A stretch of 33,211 nucleotides of DNA from Candidatus Segatella caccae (GCA_900556395.1 USOQ01000022.1:1-33211), one strand, 5' to 3'. Shown: positions 23,917-32,723, numbered from the stretch's first letter. The notes: generated from the letters alone by a model not told the origin. Translations and numbers: made by a program.

Positions 23917-24465
23917 ATGAAGAAAACGATTTCCGTGTTTATGATAGCTGCCTTCGTGGCAACGTGTTTGTCTTCTTGCAATGAGAAGAAAAAGAGTCAA
24001 GTGATTATTGCTCCGAAACCTACTGCTCCGAAGCCCAAAAAGACTCAGGAATTAAGTAGCTATGAACAGACGCGCGACATAGAATGGCTTGGTAAGTCTT
24101 ACCAAGTGGTGATGAAACGTGTTGCTGACCATGAACTACCTGTGGTAGAGTGCGAGGACCATTCTAAGTATTATGATAATAAAATTACGATTAAAGTGCT
24201 GCGAGAGGATAGTACAGAGTTCTTTAACCGTGCCTTTCTGAAAAGTGATTTCACGGAATACTTGGATGAGCACACAAAGAAAACGGGAACCTTGTTGGGC
24301 ATTGTGTTTGTGGGAGTAAAGAATGATGTACTCTGTTTTGCTGGTAGTGTCGGGTCGCCAGATGTGACAAGCGATGAGTATGTGCCCCTTGTCATCAAAA
24401 TCAATCGAATGGGAGCGGTCAGCATAGCCAAAGATACACAACTCGATACTGCTGGGGAAGAATAA
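23917..24465 (+). CDS. DUF4738-type lipoprotein
   Basis: The ATG at 23917 gives 182 residues. The signal MKKTISVFMIAAFVATCLSS ends in a lipobox with C21. A Lys/Pro linker (APKPTAPKPKKT) follows, then a folded domain with HSKYYDNKITIKVLREDSTE, GTLLGIVFVGVKND and AGSVGSPDVTSDEYVPLVI. I associate these with DUF4738, a Bacteroidales lipoprotein family of unknown function. An upstream in-frame TTG at 23890 lies in the leader repeat and is not used here. The gene has its own consensus promoter and a ~90-base leader containing the hairpin repeat. A long perfect terminator follows. It appears to be a single-gene transcript. Confidence 0.75.
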   Translation: MKKTISVFMIAAFVATCLSSCNEKKKSQVIIAPKPTAPKPKKTQELSSYEQTRDIEWLGKSYQVVMKRVADHELPVVECEDHSKYYDNKITIKVLREDSTEFFNRAFLKSDFTEYLDEHTKKTGTLLGIVFVGVKNDVLCFAGSVGSPDVTSDEYVPLVIKINRMGAVSIAKDTQLDTAGEE

Positions 24466-24480
24466 GATGATATAAGAATA

Positions 24481-24541
24481 TATATAACAATAAAGAAACC
24501 GAGTCTGGCATTGCCGAACTCGGTTTCTTTATTGTTATATA
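24481..24541. terminator. bidirectional terminator with a 24-bp perfect stem
   Basis: Bases 24481-24504 pair without mismatch with 24518-24541 over a 13-base loop. It separates the convergent DUF4738 and 127-residue-protein genes. Confidence 0.95.
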
Positions 24542-24551
24542 TTAATCTGTT

Positions 24552-24935
24552 TTACTTCAAGAGTTTTTTGAAGTCTTTGTCAAAGCATTGTGGATGACGA
24601 CCGATAAAGAGGACATTGAGCAAGCAGTTGGCTGCCAATTCCTCGTCGTTGAGGTCTACTCCTTTTCCTTTTTTTACTTCTTTGCCTAAGCAAGCATCCC
24701 ATGTGGTGTTGAAACAACTATCATCGGCTCCCACAATCATACTATTGCTCGAGTTGGGGTCTTCCATGAGCTCATAGCGGATGGCTTTCTTGCTCATCAC
24801 GGGCTGTATGCTACAGAGCATATCGAAAGCTTTCTGGAAGACATCCCGGTGGAGATTAGCATTAGGGAACATCGTGCTGACAGTGGGGAAGAGTTCCTCA
24901 AAGTCAAACGACTGCAAGAGTTGGTATAGTTTCAT
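24552..24935 (-). CDS. hypothetical protein, 127 residues
   Basis: I do not recognise the family with confidence; it resembles short Bacteroidetes proteins of the DUF6557 type. It starts MKLYQLLQSFDFEELFPTVS and has a helical stretch, HRDVFQKAFDMLCSIQPV, then CFNTTWDACLGKEV and ELAANCLLNVLFIGRHP. There is no signal peptide or membrane helix, so it is probably cytoplasmic. It follows ribH by 34 bases on the same strand and ends just before the terminator at 24481-24541, so it closes the TPR-ribH transcript. Confidence 0.7.
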   Translation of the reverse strand: MKLYQLLQSFDFEELFPTVSTMFPNANLHRDVFQKAFDMLCSIQPVMSKKAIRYELMEDPNSSNSMIVGADDSCFNTTWDACLGKEVKKGKGVDLNDEELAANCLLNVLFIGRHPQCFDKDFKKLLK

Positions 24936-24969
24936 TCCTTATTTTACTTGTGTTTGTTAGGATGTTTTT

Positions 24970-25446
24970 TTAGAACTTAGCCATTTTGATGGCATCAATA
25001 GCACACTCATCGCCTTTGTTGCCAAGTTTTCCACCACTACGGTCTTTGGCTTGCTGCAGGTCGTTGGTGGTGAGGAGACCATAGATGACAGGAATCTCCT
25101 GTGAGGCGTTGAGACGAGCAATGCCGTAGGTAACGCCCTGGCAGATGTAGTCGAAATGAGGAGTCTCACCCCTGATGACACTACCTAAGACGATGACAGC
25201 GTCGTAGCCTTGGTTGAGTACCATCTGGCGGGCGCCATATATGAGCTCGAAACTTCCAGGAACGGTTTTCACGTGGATGTTCTCGGGCAAGGTGCCATGC
25301 TTGGTGAGCGTATCAACGGCTCCCTTGAGCAATGCGCCTGTTATCTCAGGATTCCACTCTGCTACCACGATGCCAAAGCACATATTGCTGGCATCGGGTA
25401 CCTTTGTGAAGTCGTAATCAGACAAATTATGAAGTGCTGTAGCCAT
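24970..25446 (-). CDS. ribH: 6,7-dimethyl-8-ribityllumazine synthase
   Basis: The 158-residue enzyme joins 5-amino-6-ribitylaminouracil with 3,4-dihydroxy-2-butanone 4-phosphate, the penultimate step of riboflavin synthesis. All family motifs are present: FGIVVAEWNPEIT at the substrate site, VPGSFEL (62-68), GSVIRGETPHFDY with the catalytic His at H97, and a C-terminal KLGNKGDECAIDAIKM. The length is normal. The start is only two bases after the stop of the TPR gene, so the two are co-transcribed. No FMN riboswitch was seen upstream, and no other riboflavin genes are in the window. Confidence 0.97.
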   Translation of the reverse strand: MATALHNLSDYDFTKVPDASNMCFGIVVAEWNPEITGALLKGAVDTLTKHGTLPENIHVKTVPGSFELIYGARQMVLNQGYDAVIVLGSVIRGETPHFDYICQGVTYGIARLNASQEIPVIYGLLTTNDLQQAKDRSGGKLGNKGDECAIDAIKMAKF

Positions 25447-25448
25447 AA

Positions 25449-26147
25449 TTAGTTAGAGGCTCTTTCGATATACTTGTCAATCTCTGCACTCTGTACGAGC
25501 ATAGAGTTTACATATTTTTTCTTAATGTCCTGATAGAGCTTTAGTGCCTCTTCTTTCTTGCCCTGGCTCTCTAAGATTTCGCCAGCCTTGATGAGGAAAG
25601 TAGGAGAGAGGCTGTTGTTTGTGTCGTCATCAGACTTGCTGTCTGCCATGTCGGCAGCTTTCTTGAAAGCATCTACAGCTTTGTCGAGCTGGTTGAGGTG
25701 AGCGTAAGCGTCACCAAGAGCTGCATGAGCTGCAGGGCTAATCATCTGGTCGCCCTTAGAAGAGAATGCGTCGAGGCTCTTCTGTGCTTCTGCCCACTTG
25801 CCGAGGTTAGCATAGCTAAGACCAGCATAGAGGTTAGCGAGGTTGCCTGCCTTGGTGCCGCTATATTCGTCTGCTAACTTAGCAAAGCCTACGAAACCAG
25901 CTCCGTCACCATTGACAGCCTGCTCAAACATCTCGTTGTTGAAGTAGGTCTGACCCTTGCTGAGAGCAGTGCTTGCCTTCTCTTCGCGTGGTCCGGAAAT
26001 CTGTGAAATGTAGAGGAATACACCTGCAATGACAAGGATGATAACTGCCACTGCGGTAAGGATGGCCTTCTTATACTTCAAGAAGAAAGCCTCGCGGTTG
26101 TTGATGTTCTCGGTTGCTTCGAGAACCTGTTCTGTTTTGTTTGCCAT
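25449..26147 (-). CDS. TPR-repeat membrane protein
   Basis: The ATG at 26147 gives 232 residues; a longer frame to 26249 runs back past the promoter and is rejected. After about 27 residues there is a single membrane helix (LTAVAVIILVIAGVFLYI). The rest is helical repeats of the TPR kind, for example NLANLYAGLSYANLGKWAEA, AHAALGDAYAHLNQLDKAVD and AGEILESQGKKEEALKLYQD. It is probably a periplasm-facing scaffold. Its position directly before ribH and divergent from recF is a gene order I recall from Bacteroidales; its role is unknown. Confidence 0.88.
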   Translation of the reverse strand: MANKTEQVLEATENINNREAFFLKYKKAILTAVAVIILVIAGVFLYISQISGPREEKASTALSKGQTYFNNEMFEQAVNGDGAGFVGFAKLADEYSGTKAGNLANLYAGLSYANLGKWAEAQKSLDAFSSKGDQMISPAAHAALGDAYAHLNQLDKAVDAFKKAADMADSKSDDDTNNSLSPTFLIKAGEILESQGKKEEALKLYQDIKKKYVNSMLVQSAEIDKYIERASN

Positions 26148-26226
26148 TTTTATTTTTGTTTTTATTATTTTTTTTCGTAATAATAGTCTATGTACTCCCC
26201 TTGTAGAGAGGCTACACTTTAGGATG

Positions 26227-26234
26227 CAAAAATA
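26227..26234 (-). promoter_or_regulatory. -7 element (TATTTTTG) of the TPR-ribH operon
   Basis: TATTTTTG on the minus strand fits TAnnTTTG and lies about 80 bases upstream of the TPR start codon, supporting the start at 26147. The -33 box is not clear. Confidence 0.55.
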
Positions 26235-26297
26235 CGTAATTTTATCCACATATTGAAATTTATAGGCTACTTTTTTCGTTTTTTGGTCTTTTTCTGC

Positions 26298-26305
26298 TAA
26301 CTTTG
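26298..26305 (+). promoter_or_regulatory. -7 element (TAACTTTG) of recF
   Basis: TAACTTTG matches the consensus. It overlaps an in-frame TTG at 26303, so that codon cannot be the start; the ATG at 26330 is the first start downstream. Confidence 0.6.
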
Positions 26306-26329
26306 CAGTTCAATAGTGCCGTAATACGT

Positions 26330-27439
26330 ATGATTTTAAAGAATATCTCGATAATAAATTATAAGAACATCAAGGCTGCCAATTTGGAATTGTCGCCCAA
26401 GATTAATTGTCTCATCGGTCACAATGGTGTGGGAAAGACAAATTTCTTGGATGCTATCTATTATCTTTCTTTTTGTCGTAGCGCTTATAATCCCATTGAC
26501 TCGCAGGTGATAGCTCATGATGAGAATTTCTTCATGTTGGAAGGCAACTATCTGGATGAGCAGGGCAATGTCGAGAATATTTTCTGTGGCATGAAGCGTG
26601 GCACGAAGAAGCATTTCAAGCGTAATAAGAAAGAGTATAAGCGACTTTCGCAACATATAGGTTTGATTCCTCTCATCTTTGTGTCGCCCTCAGATACCTT
26701 AATTATTGAAGGCGGAAGCGAAGAGCGCCGTCGTCTCATGGATGTGGTGATTTCACAATATGATGCTTCGTACATGGAGGCGTTGACCAACTATAACAAG
26801 GCTTTGCAGCAACGTAATGCTTTGTTGAAGATGGAGGAGGAACCAGATGTTACCTTGATGGAGATTTGGGAGCAGGAGATGGCTCGATATGGAGAGTTGT
26901 TGTTTCAGAAGCGTGAAGCTTTTGTCAAGGAATTGGTGCCTGTGTTTCAGCAAATCTATAGTCGTATCTCGGGCGACCGTGAGCAGGTGAGTTTGCGCTA
27001 TGTGTCGCATTGTCAGCGTGGACCACTCCTGGAGGTGATTCAGCGTGACCGTTTCAAAGATCGTGCTGTAGGCTATTCGCTGCATGGTGTGCATCGTGAT
27101 GACTTAGAGATGCTCATCGGTGACTATATGATGAAGCGCGAGGGGAGTCAGGGTCAGAACAAGACGTTTGTCTTGGCACTAAAGTTGGCGCAGTTTGACT
27201 TCTTGCGTCGCACGGCTTCTTGCACTACGCCCTTGTTGCTTCTCGACGATATCTTTGATAAGTTGGATGCTCAGCGTGTGGAGGCTATCGTAGAGCTGGT
27301 ATCGGGTGATAACTTTGGTCAGATTTTTATTACTGATACCAATCGTGATCATCTTGACCATATTCTGCAACAGCGTGATGGGGATTATTGTATCTTTCAT
27401 GTAGAAGGAGGAGAAATAGCACTCGCACACGAAGAATAA
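26330..27439 (+). CDS. recF: DNA replication and repair protein RecF
   Basis: The 369-residue protein is an SMC-like ATPase that helps load RecA at gaps in single-stranded DNA. It opens with MILKNISIINYKNIKAANLE, followed by the Walker A motif GHNGVGKT (30-37). The ABC signature region is SQGQNKTFVLALKLAQF, and Walker B is LLLLDDIFDKLD near residue 305. Length and order are normal. It is divergent from the TPR-ribH genes and 16 bases ahead of the DciA-like gene, probably in one transcript with it. Confidence 0.97.
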   Translation: MILKNISIINYKNIKAANLELSPKINCLIGHNGVGKTNFLDAIYYLSFCRSAYNPIDSQVIAHDENFFMLEGNYLDEQGNVENIFCGMKRGTKKHFKRNKKEYKRLSQHIGLIPLIFVSPSDTLIIEGGSEERRRLMDVVISQYDASYMEALTNYNKALQQRNALLKMEEEPDVTLMEIWEQEMARYGELLFQKREAFVKELVPVFQQIYSRISGDREQVSLRYVSHCQRGPLLEVIQRDRFKDRAVGYSLHGVHRDDLEMLIGDYMMKREGSQGQNKTFVLALKLAQFDFLRRTASCTTPLLLLDDIFDKLDAQRVEAIVELVSGDNFGQIFITDTNRDHLDHILQQRDGDYCIFHVEGGEIALAHEE

Positions 27440-27455
27440 ACCCTAACAGATATTG

Positions 27456-27752
27456 ATGATTATGTTCAGAAGAAAAGTACGTTCGATATCAGATTTGCTG
27501 CCTGAGATTCTAAGAAGAGAGGGACTGGAAGGACCTCTGCAGCAAAAACGCTTGTTGGCTGCCTGGGAACAGGTGGTGGGTGAGCCTGTGGCTAAATATT
27601 CAGGGGAAAGGTTTATTAAGAATCAGACTCTCTTTGTCAAGATTCTTAGTCCAGCTCTGCGTGCTGACTTAGCATTGAGCCGTAGCATCTTGGTAAAACG
27701 ACTCAATGAGGCGGCTGGGGCTTTTGTTATTGCAGATATCAAGTTTTATTAA
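27456..27752 (+). CDS. DUF721/DciA-like protein
   Basis: This is a 98-residue protein if started at the ATG at 27456 (a second ATG at 27462 is equally possible). It contains VRSISDLLPEILRREGLEGP, LLAAWEQVVGEPVAKYSGER and FVKILSPALRADLALSRS, the pattern of DUF721 proteins. Proteins of this group (DciA) load the replicative helicase in many bacteria that lack DnaC; the Bacteroidetes form is short. The position directly after recF supports a DNA replication role. The last codons overlap the first of the short repeats at 27735-27824. Confidence 0.88.
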   Translation: MIMFRRKVRSISDLLPEILRREGLEGPLQQKRLLAAWEQVVGEPVAKYSGERFIKNQTLFVKILSPALRADLALSRSILVKRLNEAAGAFVIADIKFY

Positions 27753-27824
27753 TTCTGATATCAAGTTTTATGAAGCCAATTACAAAGCTTTATAAAACAG
27801 TTTTCAAGCTTTATAAAACAGTTT
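27735..27824 (+). repeat. cluster of short direct repeats at the 3' end of the DciA-like gene
   Basis: GATATCAAGTTTTAT occurs at 27735-27749 and 27757-27771. AAGCTTTATAAAACAGTTT occurs at 27785-27803 and 27806-27824 (period 21). All four units share a CAAGYTTTAT-like core. The first unit encodes the last residues of the DciA-like protein. Confidence 0.75.
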
Positions 27825-27827
27825 CTC

Positions 27828-27866
27828 TAATTCCCCTATTGCTCTTATTTCTCTGAGGGGGAATTA
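27828..27866. terminator. weak terminator-like hairpin
   Basis: TAATTCCCC (27828-27836) pairs with GGGGAATTA (27858-27866) between two convergent genes. There is no T-run directly after it, so function is uncertain. The stop codon of the cyclo-ligase gene is in the stem. Confidence 0.4.
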
Positions 27867-28400
27867 CACGATGATATCCATTTTAATATCGGTGGGCTCT
27901 GTTGGTACGAGGTCTGACTTTTGAAAGTCGAAACAGATGCCTATCTTGTAGAGATGCGGCATTTTCCTAAGTAGCCGGTCGTAGTAACCCTTACCTCTTC
28001 CCAGTCGGTTGCCAGCCTTGTCGAAACTCATGCCAGGTATAACGGCAACTTCTATTTTCTTATAATCTTCTTCAGTCAACAGATTGCCAATGGGTTCAAG
28101 GATGTGAAAAGCACCCTCCTGTAGGTCGTGGATGCCTGTATATTCCCTGATAAGCATATTCTCTGCGTCAACAACGACGGGGAGGAATACCTTTTTGCCC
28201 TGTCTCACTAATTCGTCGATATATTGATGCGTGTTCACCTCGTCGGGCAGGGAGTAATAGAGTAACACATGATGTGCTTTCTCGAGTCGGCGATTCTGTT
28301 GCAGACGTTCTAAAATAGGAAGCGACAGTTTTCCGAGTTGTTGCTCAGAAAACTGTCGCTTTTTATCTCTAATGAGGATTCTCAGTTCTTTTTTGTTCAT
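27864..28400 (-). CDS. 5-formyltetrahydrofolate cyclo-ligase
   Basis: The ATG at 28400 gives 178 residues, the usual length; a longer in-frame start at 28463 would overlap the upstream protease gene. The enzyme uses ATP to convert 5-formyltetrahydrofolate to 5,10-methenyltetrahydrofolate. Motifs are present: RDKKRQFSEQ near the start, LPDEVNTHQYID, VAVIPGMSFDKAGNRLG and RGKGYYDRLL, with the glycine-rich nucleotide-binding part around 130-140. It starts 10 bases after the S41 protease stop and is the last gene of a four-gene minus-strand set. Confidence 0.95.
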   Translation of the reverse strand: MNKKELRILIRDKKRQFSEQQLGKLSLPILERLQQNRRLEKAHHVLLYYSLPDEVNTHQYIDELVRQGKKVFLPVVVDAENMLIREYTGIHDLQEGAFHILEPIGNLLTEEDYKKIEVAVIPGMSFDKAGNRLGRGKGYYDRLLRKMPHLYKIGICFDFQKSDLVPTEPTDIKMDIIV

Positions 28401-28410
28401 GTCTTTTTGC

Positions 28411-30138
28411 TTATGCCTGATGGGGGAACTGGCTGTGCAACGAACGGTAGTTGTAGGGCACATTAGCCATAGCTACCTTCTGCTTCTTCTTGTTGATAGG
28501 TTTGGTGGAAACGGGCTTCTTGGGGAAAGCCTCGTTCTTTTGAAATACCTCCAACGTCTTCTCGATGACAGGATCGTCTTGGTTGACATACTGGTTCCAA
28601 GCTTGGTCGTTGAGAATGTTGTAGATGACGCGGCTGTTGATGTAGCGCTGCAACAACTTGTGCGACTTGCGTATGAGCAGATTGCGGCGTTGTAGGCCAT
28701 GCTTGTCGGCATAGGTAGCAAACTTCTCCACCATATCCTGCTTATCCAGATAGTCAGCCATCTCCATCATCTCTTTAAAGTTATTGAGCTTAGGACGGTT
28801 GTCATCGGTATAGGTGAAAGCAAACTGCAGGATAAGACCGCTCATGCTCGCTTGTTTGAAGTAAGATGTCATTCCGAGAGTGTCTTCAGGAACGAAGATG
28901 TCGGGTGTGATGCCACCTCCGCCATATACGATGCGCCCCAAACTTGTATGGTAGGCAGGACCCGTGTGCTTGATACTGTCTTGCGAGAAGAACTCTCCAT
29001 GCTCGTAGCGGTTGATGAGATCTTGTTCATAGCCTTTATCGTCACCCAGGGTGTAGGGTTTCTGTATGCAACGTCCAGAAGGTGTGTAGTAGCGTGCAAT
29101 GGTGAGGCGTATCATGCTGTGGTCGGGGAATTCTATCTGTTGCTGCACGAGACCCTTACCGAAGGAGCGTCGACCGATGATGGTAGCACGGTCGTTGTCC
29201 TGCATAGCTCCAGCAAAGATTTCTGCAGCCGAGGCAGAGCCTTCGTTGATAAGTACCACGAGCGGAATGTTCTGATATGAGCCTTTGCCGTCACTTCGGA
29301 AGTCTTGACGTGGTGACTTGCGTCCCTGTGTATAGACGATGAGTTTCTTGTCTTGCAAGAATTCGTTGGCCATATTGATAGCTGCTGTGAGGTAGCCACC
29401 GCTGTTGTCGCGTAAGTCTATGCAGAGGTTCTTAAAGTGTTCTTGTGAGAGTTTAGCCAGGGCAATGAGCATCTCAGGATAGGTGTTCTCACCGAAGTTC
29501 TTGATACGTATATATCCCGTCTCGTCGTTGAGCATATAGGTAGCGGTAATACTCTTGGTTGGTATCTCGCCACGAGTCACCGTGAAAGTTTGTACCTTCT
29601 TACTACCATAGCGCACTACGCCAATCTTCACTTTAGTGTCTTTCTGTCCTTTGAGGCGGCGCATAGCTTCTTGGTTAGTAACGATTTTTCCAACGAAAGG
29701 CTTGTCGTCCACAGCCACAATCTTGTCGCCAGCCAACAGACCTGCTTTCTCTGCAGGTCCATTCTGTATTACATTTTGTACGTGTATGGTGTCTTCGCGG
29801 ATGACAAATTCGATACCTACGCCACAGAAAGACCCTTTCAGGTCATCGGTGGCAGAAGCCACGTCCTTAGCACTGATGTATACAGAGTGAGGGTCAAGTT
29901 CAGAGAGTATCTGTGGGATAGCCTTGTCGACGAGTGAGTCGATGTTGACAGCATCCACGTATTGGTCGTCGATGATGTGGAGCAGGTTGTTAAGCCTGTT
30001 GCTTCCGCTGTTGATGATGTTGAGCCTGTTGCCCGAGAAATGATTTGAGAAGAACGAGCCGATCATGATACCTATCACCACGCAAACAGCCATGATGATG
30101 GGCATGAAACGGTTGGTCTTTTTCTTGTTGATATTCAT
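28411..30138 (-). CDS. S41 carboxy-terminal processing protease
   Basis: The 575-residue protein has an N-terminal membrane anchor or signal (FMPIIMAVCVVIGIMIGSFF), then a PDZ domain at about 90-170 (GVGIEFVIREDTIHVQNVIQ, GPAEKAGLLAGDKIVAVDD). The protease core follows. The catalytic dyad is S303 in EGSASAAE and K328 in SFGKGLVQQ; the 25-residue spacing fits the family. Such proteases trim C-terminal tails of envelope proteins. About 150 residues with a basic end follow the core. It starts 21 bases after the dCMP deaminase stop, so it belongs to the same transcript. Confidence 0.95.
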   Translation of the reverse strand: MNINKKKTNRFMPIIMAVCVVIGIMIGSFFSNHFSGNRLNIINSGSNRLNNLLHIIDDQYVDAVNIDSLVDKAIPQILSELDPHSVYISAKDVASATDDLKGSFCGVGIEFVIREDTIHVQNVIQNGPAEKAGLLAGDKIVAVDDKPFVGKIVTNQEAMRRLKGQKDTKVKIGVVRYGSKKVQTFTVTRGEIPTKSITATYMLNDETGYIRIKNFGENTYPEMLIALAKLSQEHFKNLCIDLRDNSGGYLTAAINMANEFLQDKKLIVYTQGRKSPRQDFRSDGKGSYQNIPLVVLINEGSASAAEIFAGAMQDNDRATIIGRRSFGKGLVQQQIEFPDHSMIRLTIARYYTPSGRCIQKPYTLGDDKGYEQDLINRYEHGEFFSQDSIKHTGPAYHTSLGRIVYGGGGITPDIFVPEDTLGMTSYFKQASMSGLILQFAFTYTDDNRPKLNNFKEMMEMADYLDKQDMVEKFATYADKHGLQRRNLLIRKSHKLLQRYINSRVIYNILNDQAWNQYVNQDDPVIEKTLEVFQKNEAFPKKPVSTKPINKKKQKVAMANVPYNYRSLHSQFPHQA

Positions 30139-30159
30139 ATTTTTTGGGAGTGTTGAATG

Positions 30160-30615
30160 TTAAATGTTGTGTGACGAGTCTTGCTGCTCATCAGGGTTGA
30201 GATATTCCACCTTGATGCCTGCTCGTTCCATCAGTTGGATACCATCGTTGAGACGATATTTTTCTGCGTATACAACGCGCTTGATACCAGACTGGATGAT
30301 GAGTTTAGCACATTCGATACATGGCGAGGCGGTGACATAGAGAGTACTTCCGTCGCTATTGTTGCTGCTGCGAGCCAACTTGGTGATGGCATTGGCTTCG
30401 GCGTGAAGTACATAAGGCTTGGTGACGCCGTTTTCCTCGCATACGTTTTCAAATCCGCTGGGCGTACCATTGTAGCCGTCGCTGATAATCATCTTATCCT
30501 TAACTACGAGTGCACCCACCTGTCGGCGCTTACAGTAGCTGTTTTCTGCCCATATACGTGCCATACGCAGATAGCGCAGGTCGAGTTTCTCTTGTTTGGA
30601 AAGTTGATTCTCCAT
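30160..30615 (-). CDS. dCMP deaminase family protein
   Basis: The 151-residue protein has the cytidine/deoxycytidylate deaminase zinc site: H71 and E73 in HAEAN, and C99 and C102 in PCIEC. The motif SDGYNGTPSGFENVC is typical of dCMP deaminases of the ComEB type, which make dUMP for thymidylate synthesis. Length is normal. The gene lies between the M3 peptidase gene (17 bases upstream) and the S41 protease gene. Confidence 0.94.
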   Translation of the reverse strand: MENQLSKQEKLDLRYLRMARIWAENSYCKRRQVGALVVKDKMIISDGYNGTPSGFENVCEENGVTKPYVLHAEANAITKLARSSNNSDGSTLYVTASPCIECAKLIIQSGIKRVVYAEKYRLNDGIQLMERAGIKVEYLNPDEQQDSSHNI

Positions 30616-30632
30616 GTTCCTTTTTTTTGTTG

Positions 30633-32723
30633 TTATGATGCTGTGTGGGGTTTGATCTCATTGCGTTGCAGTAGTGCCTCGATGGTAGGTTCCTGTCCGC
30701 GGAAACGCTTGTAGAGTGTCATAGGGTGCTCTGTGCCACCTTTAGAGAGTATATTGTCTCTGAAACTCTGTGCTGTATGCTGGTCGAAGATACCATTCTT
30801 CTTAAACATACTGAAGGCGTCTGCATCGAGAACTTCTGCCCACTTATAACTATAGTATCCTGCAGCGTAGCCTCCTGCCATGATATGCGAGAACTGTACG
30901 GTCATACAGGTGTCGGGCAGTTGGGGTGTCACCATGGCTTTTTCCCAAGCTTTTTTCTCGAAGGGGATGATGTCTTCATCGAAAGGCTCCTTCTTGGTGT
31001 AGTAAGCCATGTCGAGCAGTCCGAAGCTCACCTGTCGCAAACATCCGTATGCAGCCATGAAGTTGCGGCTCTTTACGATGCGCTCTATCAGTTCGTCGGG
31101 TAGAGGCTCACCAGTTTGGTAGTGGAAAGCAAAGGTGCGAAGGAAGTCTTTCTCGACAGCGTAGTTCTCCATAAACTGGGATGGCAGCTCAACAAAATCC
31201 CACCACACGTTGGTGCCCGAAAGACTCTCAAAACGAGTATTAGCAAACATACCATGCAGGCTATGTCCAAACTCATGCAAGAATGTCTCCACCTCGCCAA
31301 GTGTAAGCAAGGCAGGCTTTTCTGCTGTGGGCTTGGTGAAGTTCATTACCACGCTCACGTGTGGACGTATGTTACGACCTTGATGGTCTATCCATTGTCC
31401 CTGAAATGCAGTCATCCATGCTCCGCCTTGTTTGCCCTTACGAGGGAAGAAGTCTGCATAGAATACAGCCAAGAAACTACCATCTTTGTCGAACACCTCG
31501 TATGCTTTTACGTCGGGGTGGTAAACGGGTATTTCAGTATTCTCTTCGAAACGTATGCCGTATAGTTTGCCTGCAAGACCGAATACGCCTTCGATGACCT
31601 TGTCGAGCTGCAAGTAGGGACGCAACATTTCTGCATCGAGGTTGTATTTTTCCATCTGCAACTTGTGTGAATAGAATCCGAAATCCCATGGCATCATCTC
31701 GAAGTCCTCGCCTTCCATGCGCTTTGCCAAGGCTGTTATCTCGGCTACCTCTTTCTCAGCAGTGGGTTTGTAGGCCTCTATGAGGTCGTTTAGCAATTTG
31801 TATACGTTGGAAGTGCTACTTGCCATGCGATGCTTGAGCACATAGTCAGCGTAGGTTTCAAATCCCAACAGTTGGGCGAGCTCACGTCGCAGATTGATGA
31901 GCCGCTTGCAGATGTCAAGGTTGTTAGCATCGTTATCGTGTATACACTCGGTATTGCGTGCCATGTACATCTGTTTGCGCAGTGAACGCTGTGTCGAGTA
32001 GGTCATAAAAGGCGAGTAACTGGGATAGTCGAGGGTGAAAATCCATCCCTCTTTGTCCTGTTCCTGAGCGTTCTGTTTGGCAGCTTCGATGGCTGTCTCT
32101 GGTAGCCCATCGAGCTGTGCCTCGTTGGTGATATGCAGTTGGAATGCTTTGTTTTCTTTGAGTAGGTTTTGTGAGAACTGGAGGGTGAGCATACTTGCTT
32201 CCTCGGTGAGTTTGCGGAGGTGTTCCTTGCCCTCATCGTCGAGCAGTGCACCGCTACGCACAAAACCATCATAGCTGGTTTCGAGCAACATCTGTTCCTC
32301 GGCATTGAGTTCACGGTTGGGGTGGTCGTGTACAAACTTGATGCGCTCAAAGAGTTTCTTGTTGAGGGTGATGTCATTAGCATGCTTTGTTAAGATGGGG
32401 CTCATCTTCTGTGCCAAGGCTTCCATCTCATCGCTGGTTTCTGCGCTCATCATGCAAGAGAAAACGTTAGAAACGCGGCTGAGCAAGTCGTAGTAGTGTT
32501 CTCCTTTTTCTGTGTCTACACGCGCCAAGGTATTCTCGAAGGTAGGCTCGGCGGGGTCGTTTACAATCTTGTCTGTGGCCTCGTCGTCACGGCGTATTCC
32601 TTCCATAAAGGCTTCTTCGTAGTCTTCCAACTTGATACGGTCGAAGGGTACGGTGTCGTGTGGGGTGTTGTAAGGTAAGAAAAAGGGGTTGATACGATTC
32701 TCTGTTTTGTTTTCTTGAAGCAT
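30633..32723 (-). CDS. M3-family metallopeptidase (oligopeptidase/peptidyl-dipeptidase type)
   Basis: The 696-residue protein has no signal peptide and is probably cytoplasmic. The zinc site is H483-E-F-G-H487 in ETFLHEFGHSLHGMFA, the hallmark of family M3. Further features are NPFFLPYNTPHDTVPFDRIK at the start, WDFGFYSHKL, and AGGYAAGYYSYKWAEVLDAD near the end. The last two are typical of bacterial peptidyl-dipeptidase Dcp and oligopeptidase A. It is the first gene of the set leading to dCMP deaminase, S41 protease and cyclo-ligase, with a TAACTTTG element upstream. Confidence 0.94.
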   Translation of the reverse strand: MLQENKTENRINPFFLPYNTPHDTVPFDRIKLEDYEEAFMEGIRRDDEATDKIVNDPAEPTFENTLARVDTEKGEHYYDLLSRVSNVFSCMMSAETSDEMEALAQKMSPILTKHANDITLNKKLFERIKFVHDHPNRELNAEEQMLLETSYDGFVRSGALLDDEGKEHLRKLTEEASMLTLQFSQNLLKENKAFQLHITNEAQLDGLPETAIEAAKQNAQEQDKEGWIFTLDYPSYSPFMTYSTQRSLRKQMYMARNTECIHDNDANNLDICKRLINLRRELAQLLGFETYADYVLKHRMASSTSNVYKLLNDLIEAYKPTAEKEVAEITALAKRMEGEDFEMMPWDFGFYSHKLQMEKYNLDAEMLRPYLQLDKVIEGVFGLAGKLYGIRFEENTEIPVYHPDVKAYEVFDKDGSFLAVFYADFFPRKGKQGGAWMTAFQGQWIDHQGRNIRPHVSVVMNFTKPTAEKPALLTLGEVETFLHEFGHSLHGMFANTRFESLSGTNVWWDFVELPSQFMENYAVEKDFLRTFAFHYQTGEPLPDELIERIVKSRNFMAAYGCLRQVSFGLLDMAYYTKKEPFDEDIIPFEKKAWEKAMVTPQLPDTCMTVQFSHIMAGGYAAGYYSYKWAEVLDADAFSMFKKNGIFDQHTAQSFRDNILSKGGTEHPMTLYKRFRGQEPTIEALLQRNEIKPHTAS

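Noticed and set aside
24970..25446. FMN riboswitch upstream of ribH
   Set aside because: ribH follows the TPR gene with a 2-base gap, and no structured leader is seen ahead of either gene.
27785..27824. CRISPR-like pair of 19-bp repeats
   Set aside because: Only two units with a 2-bp gap, so there is no spacer.
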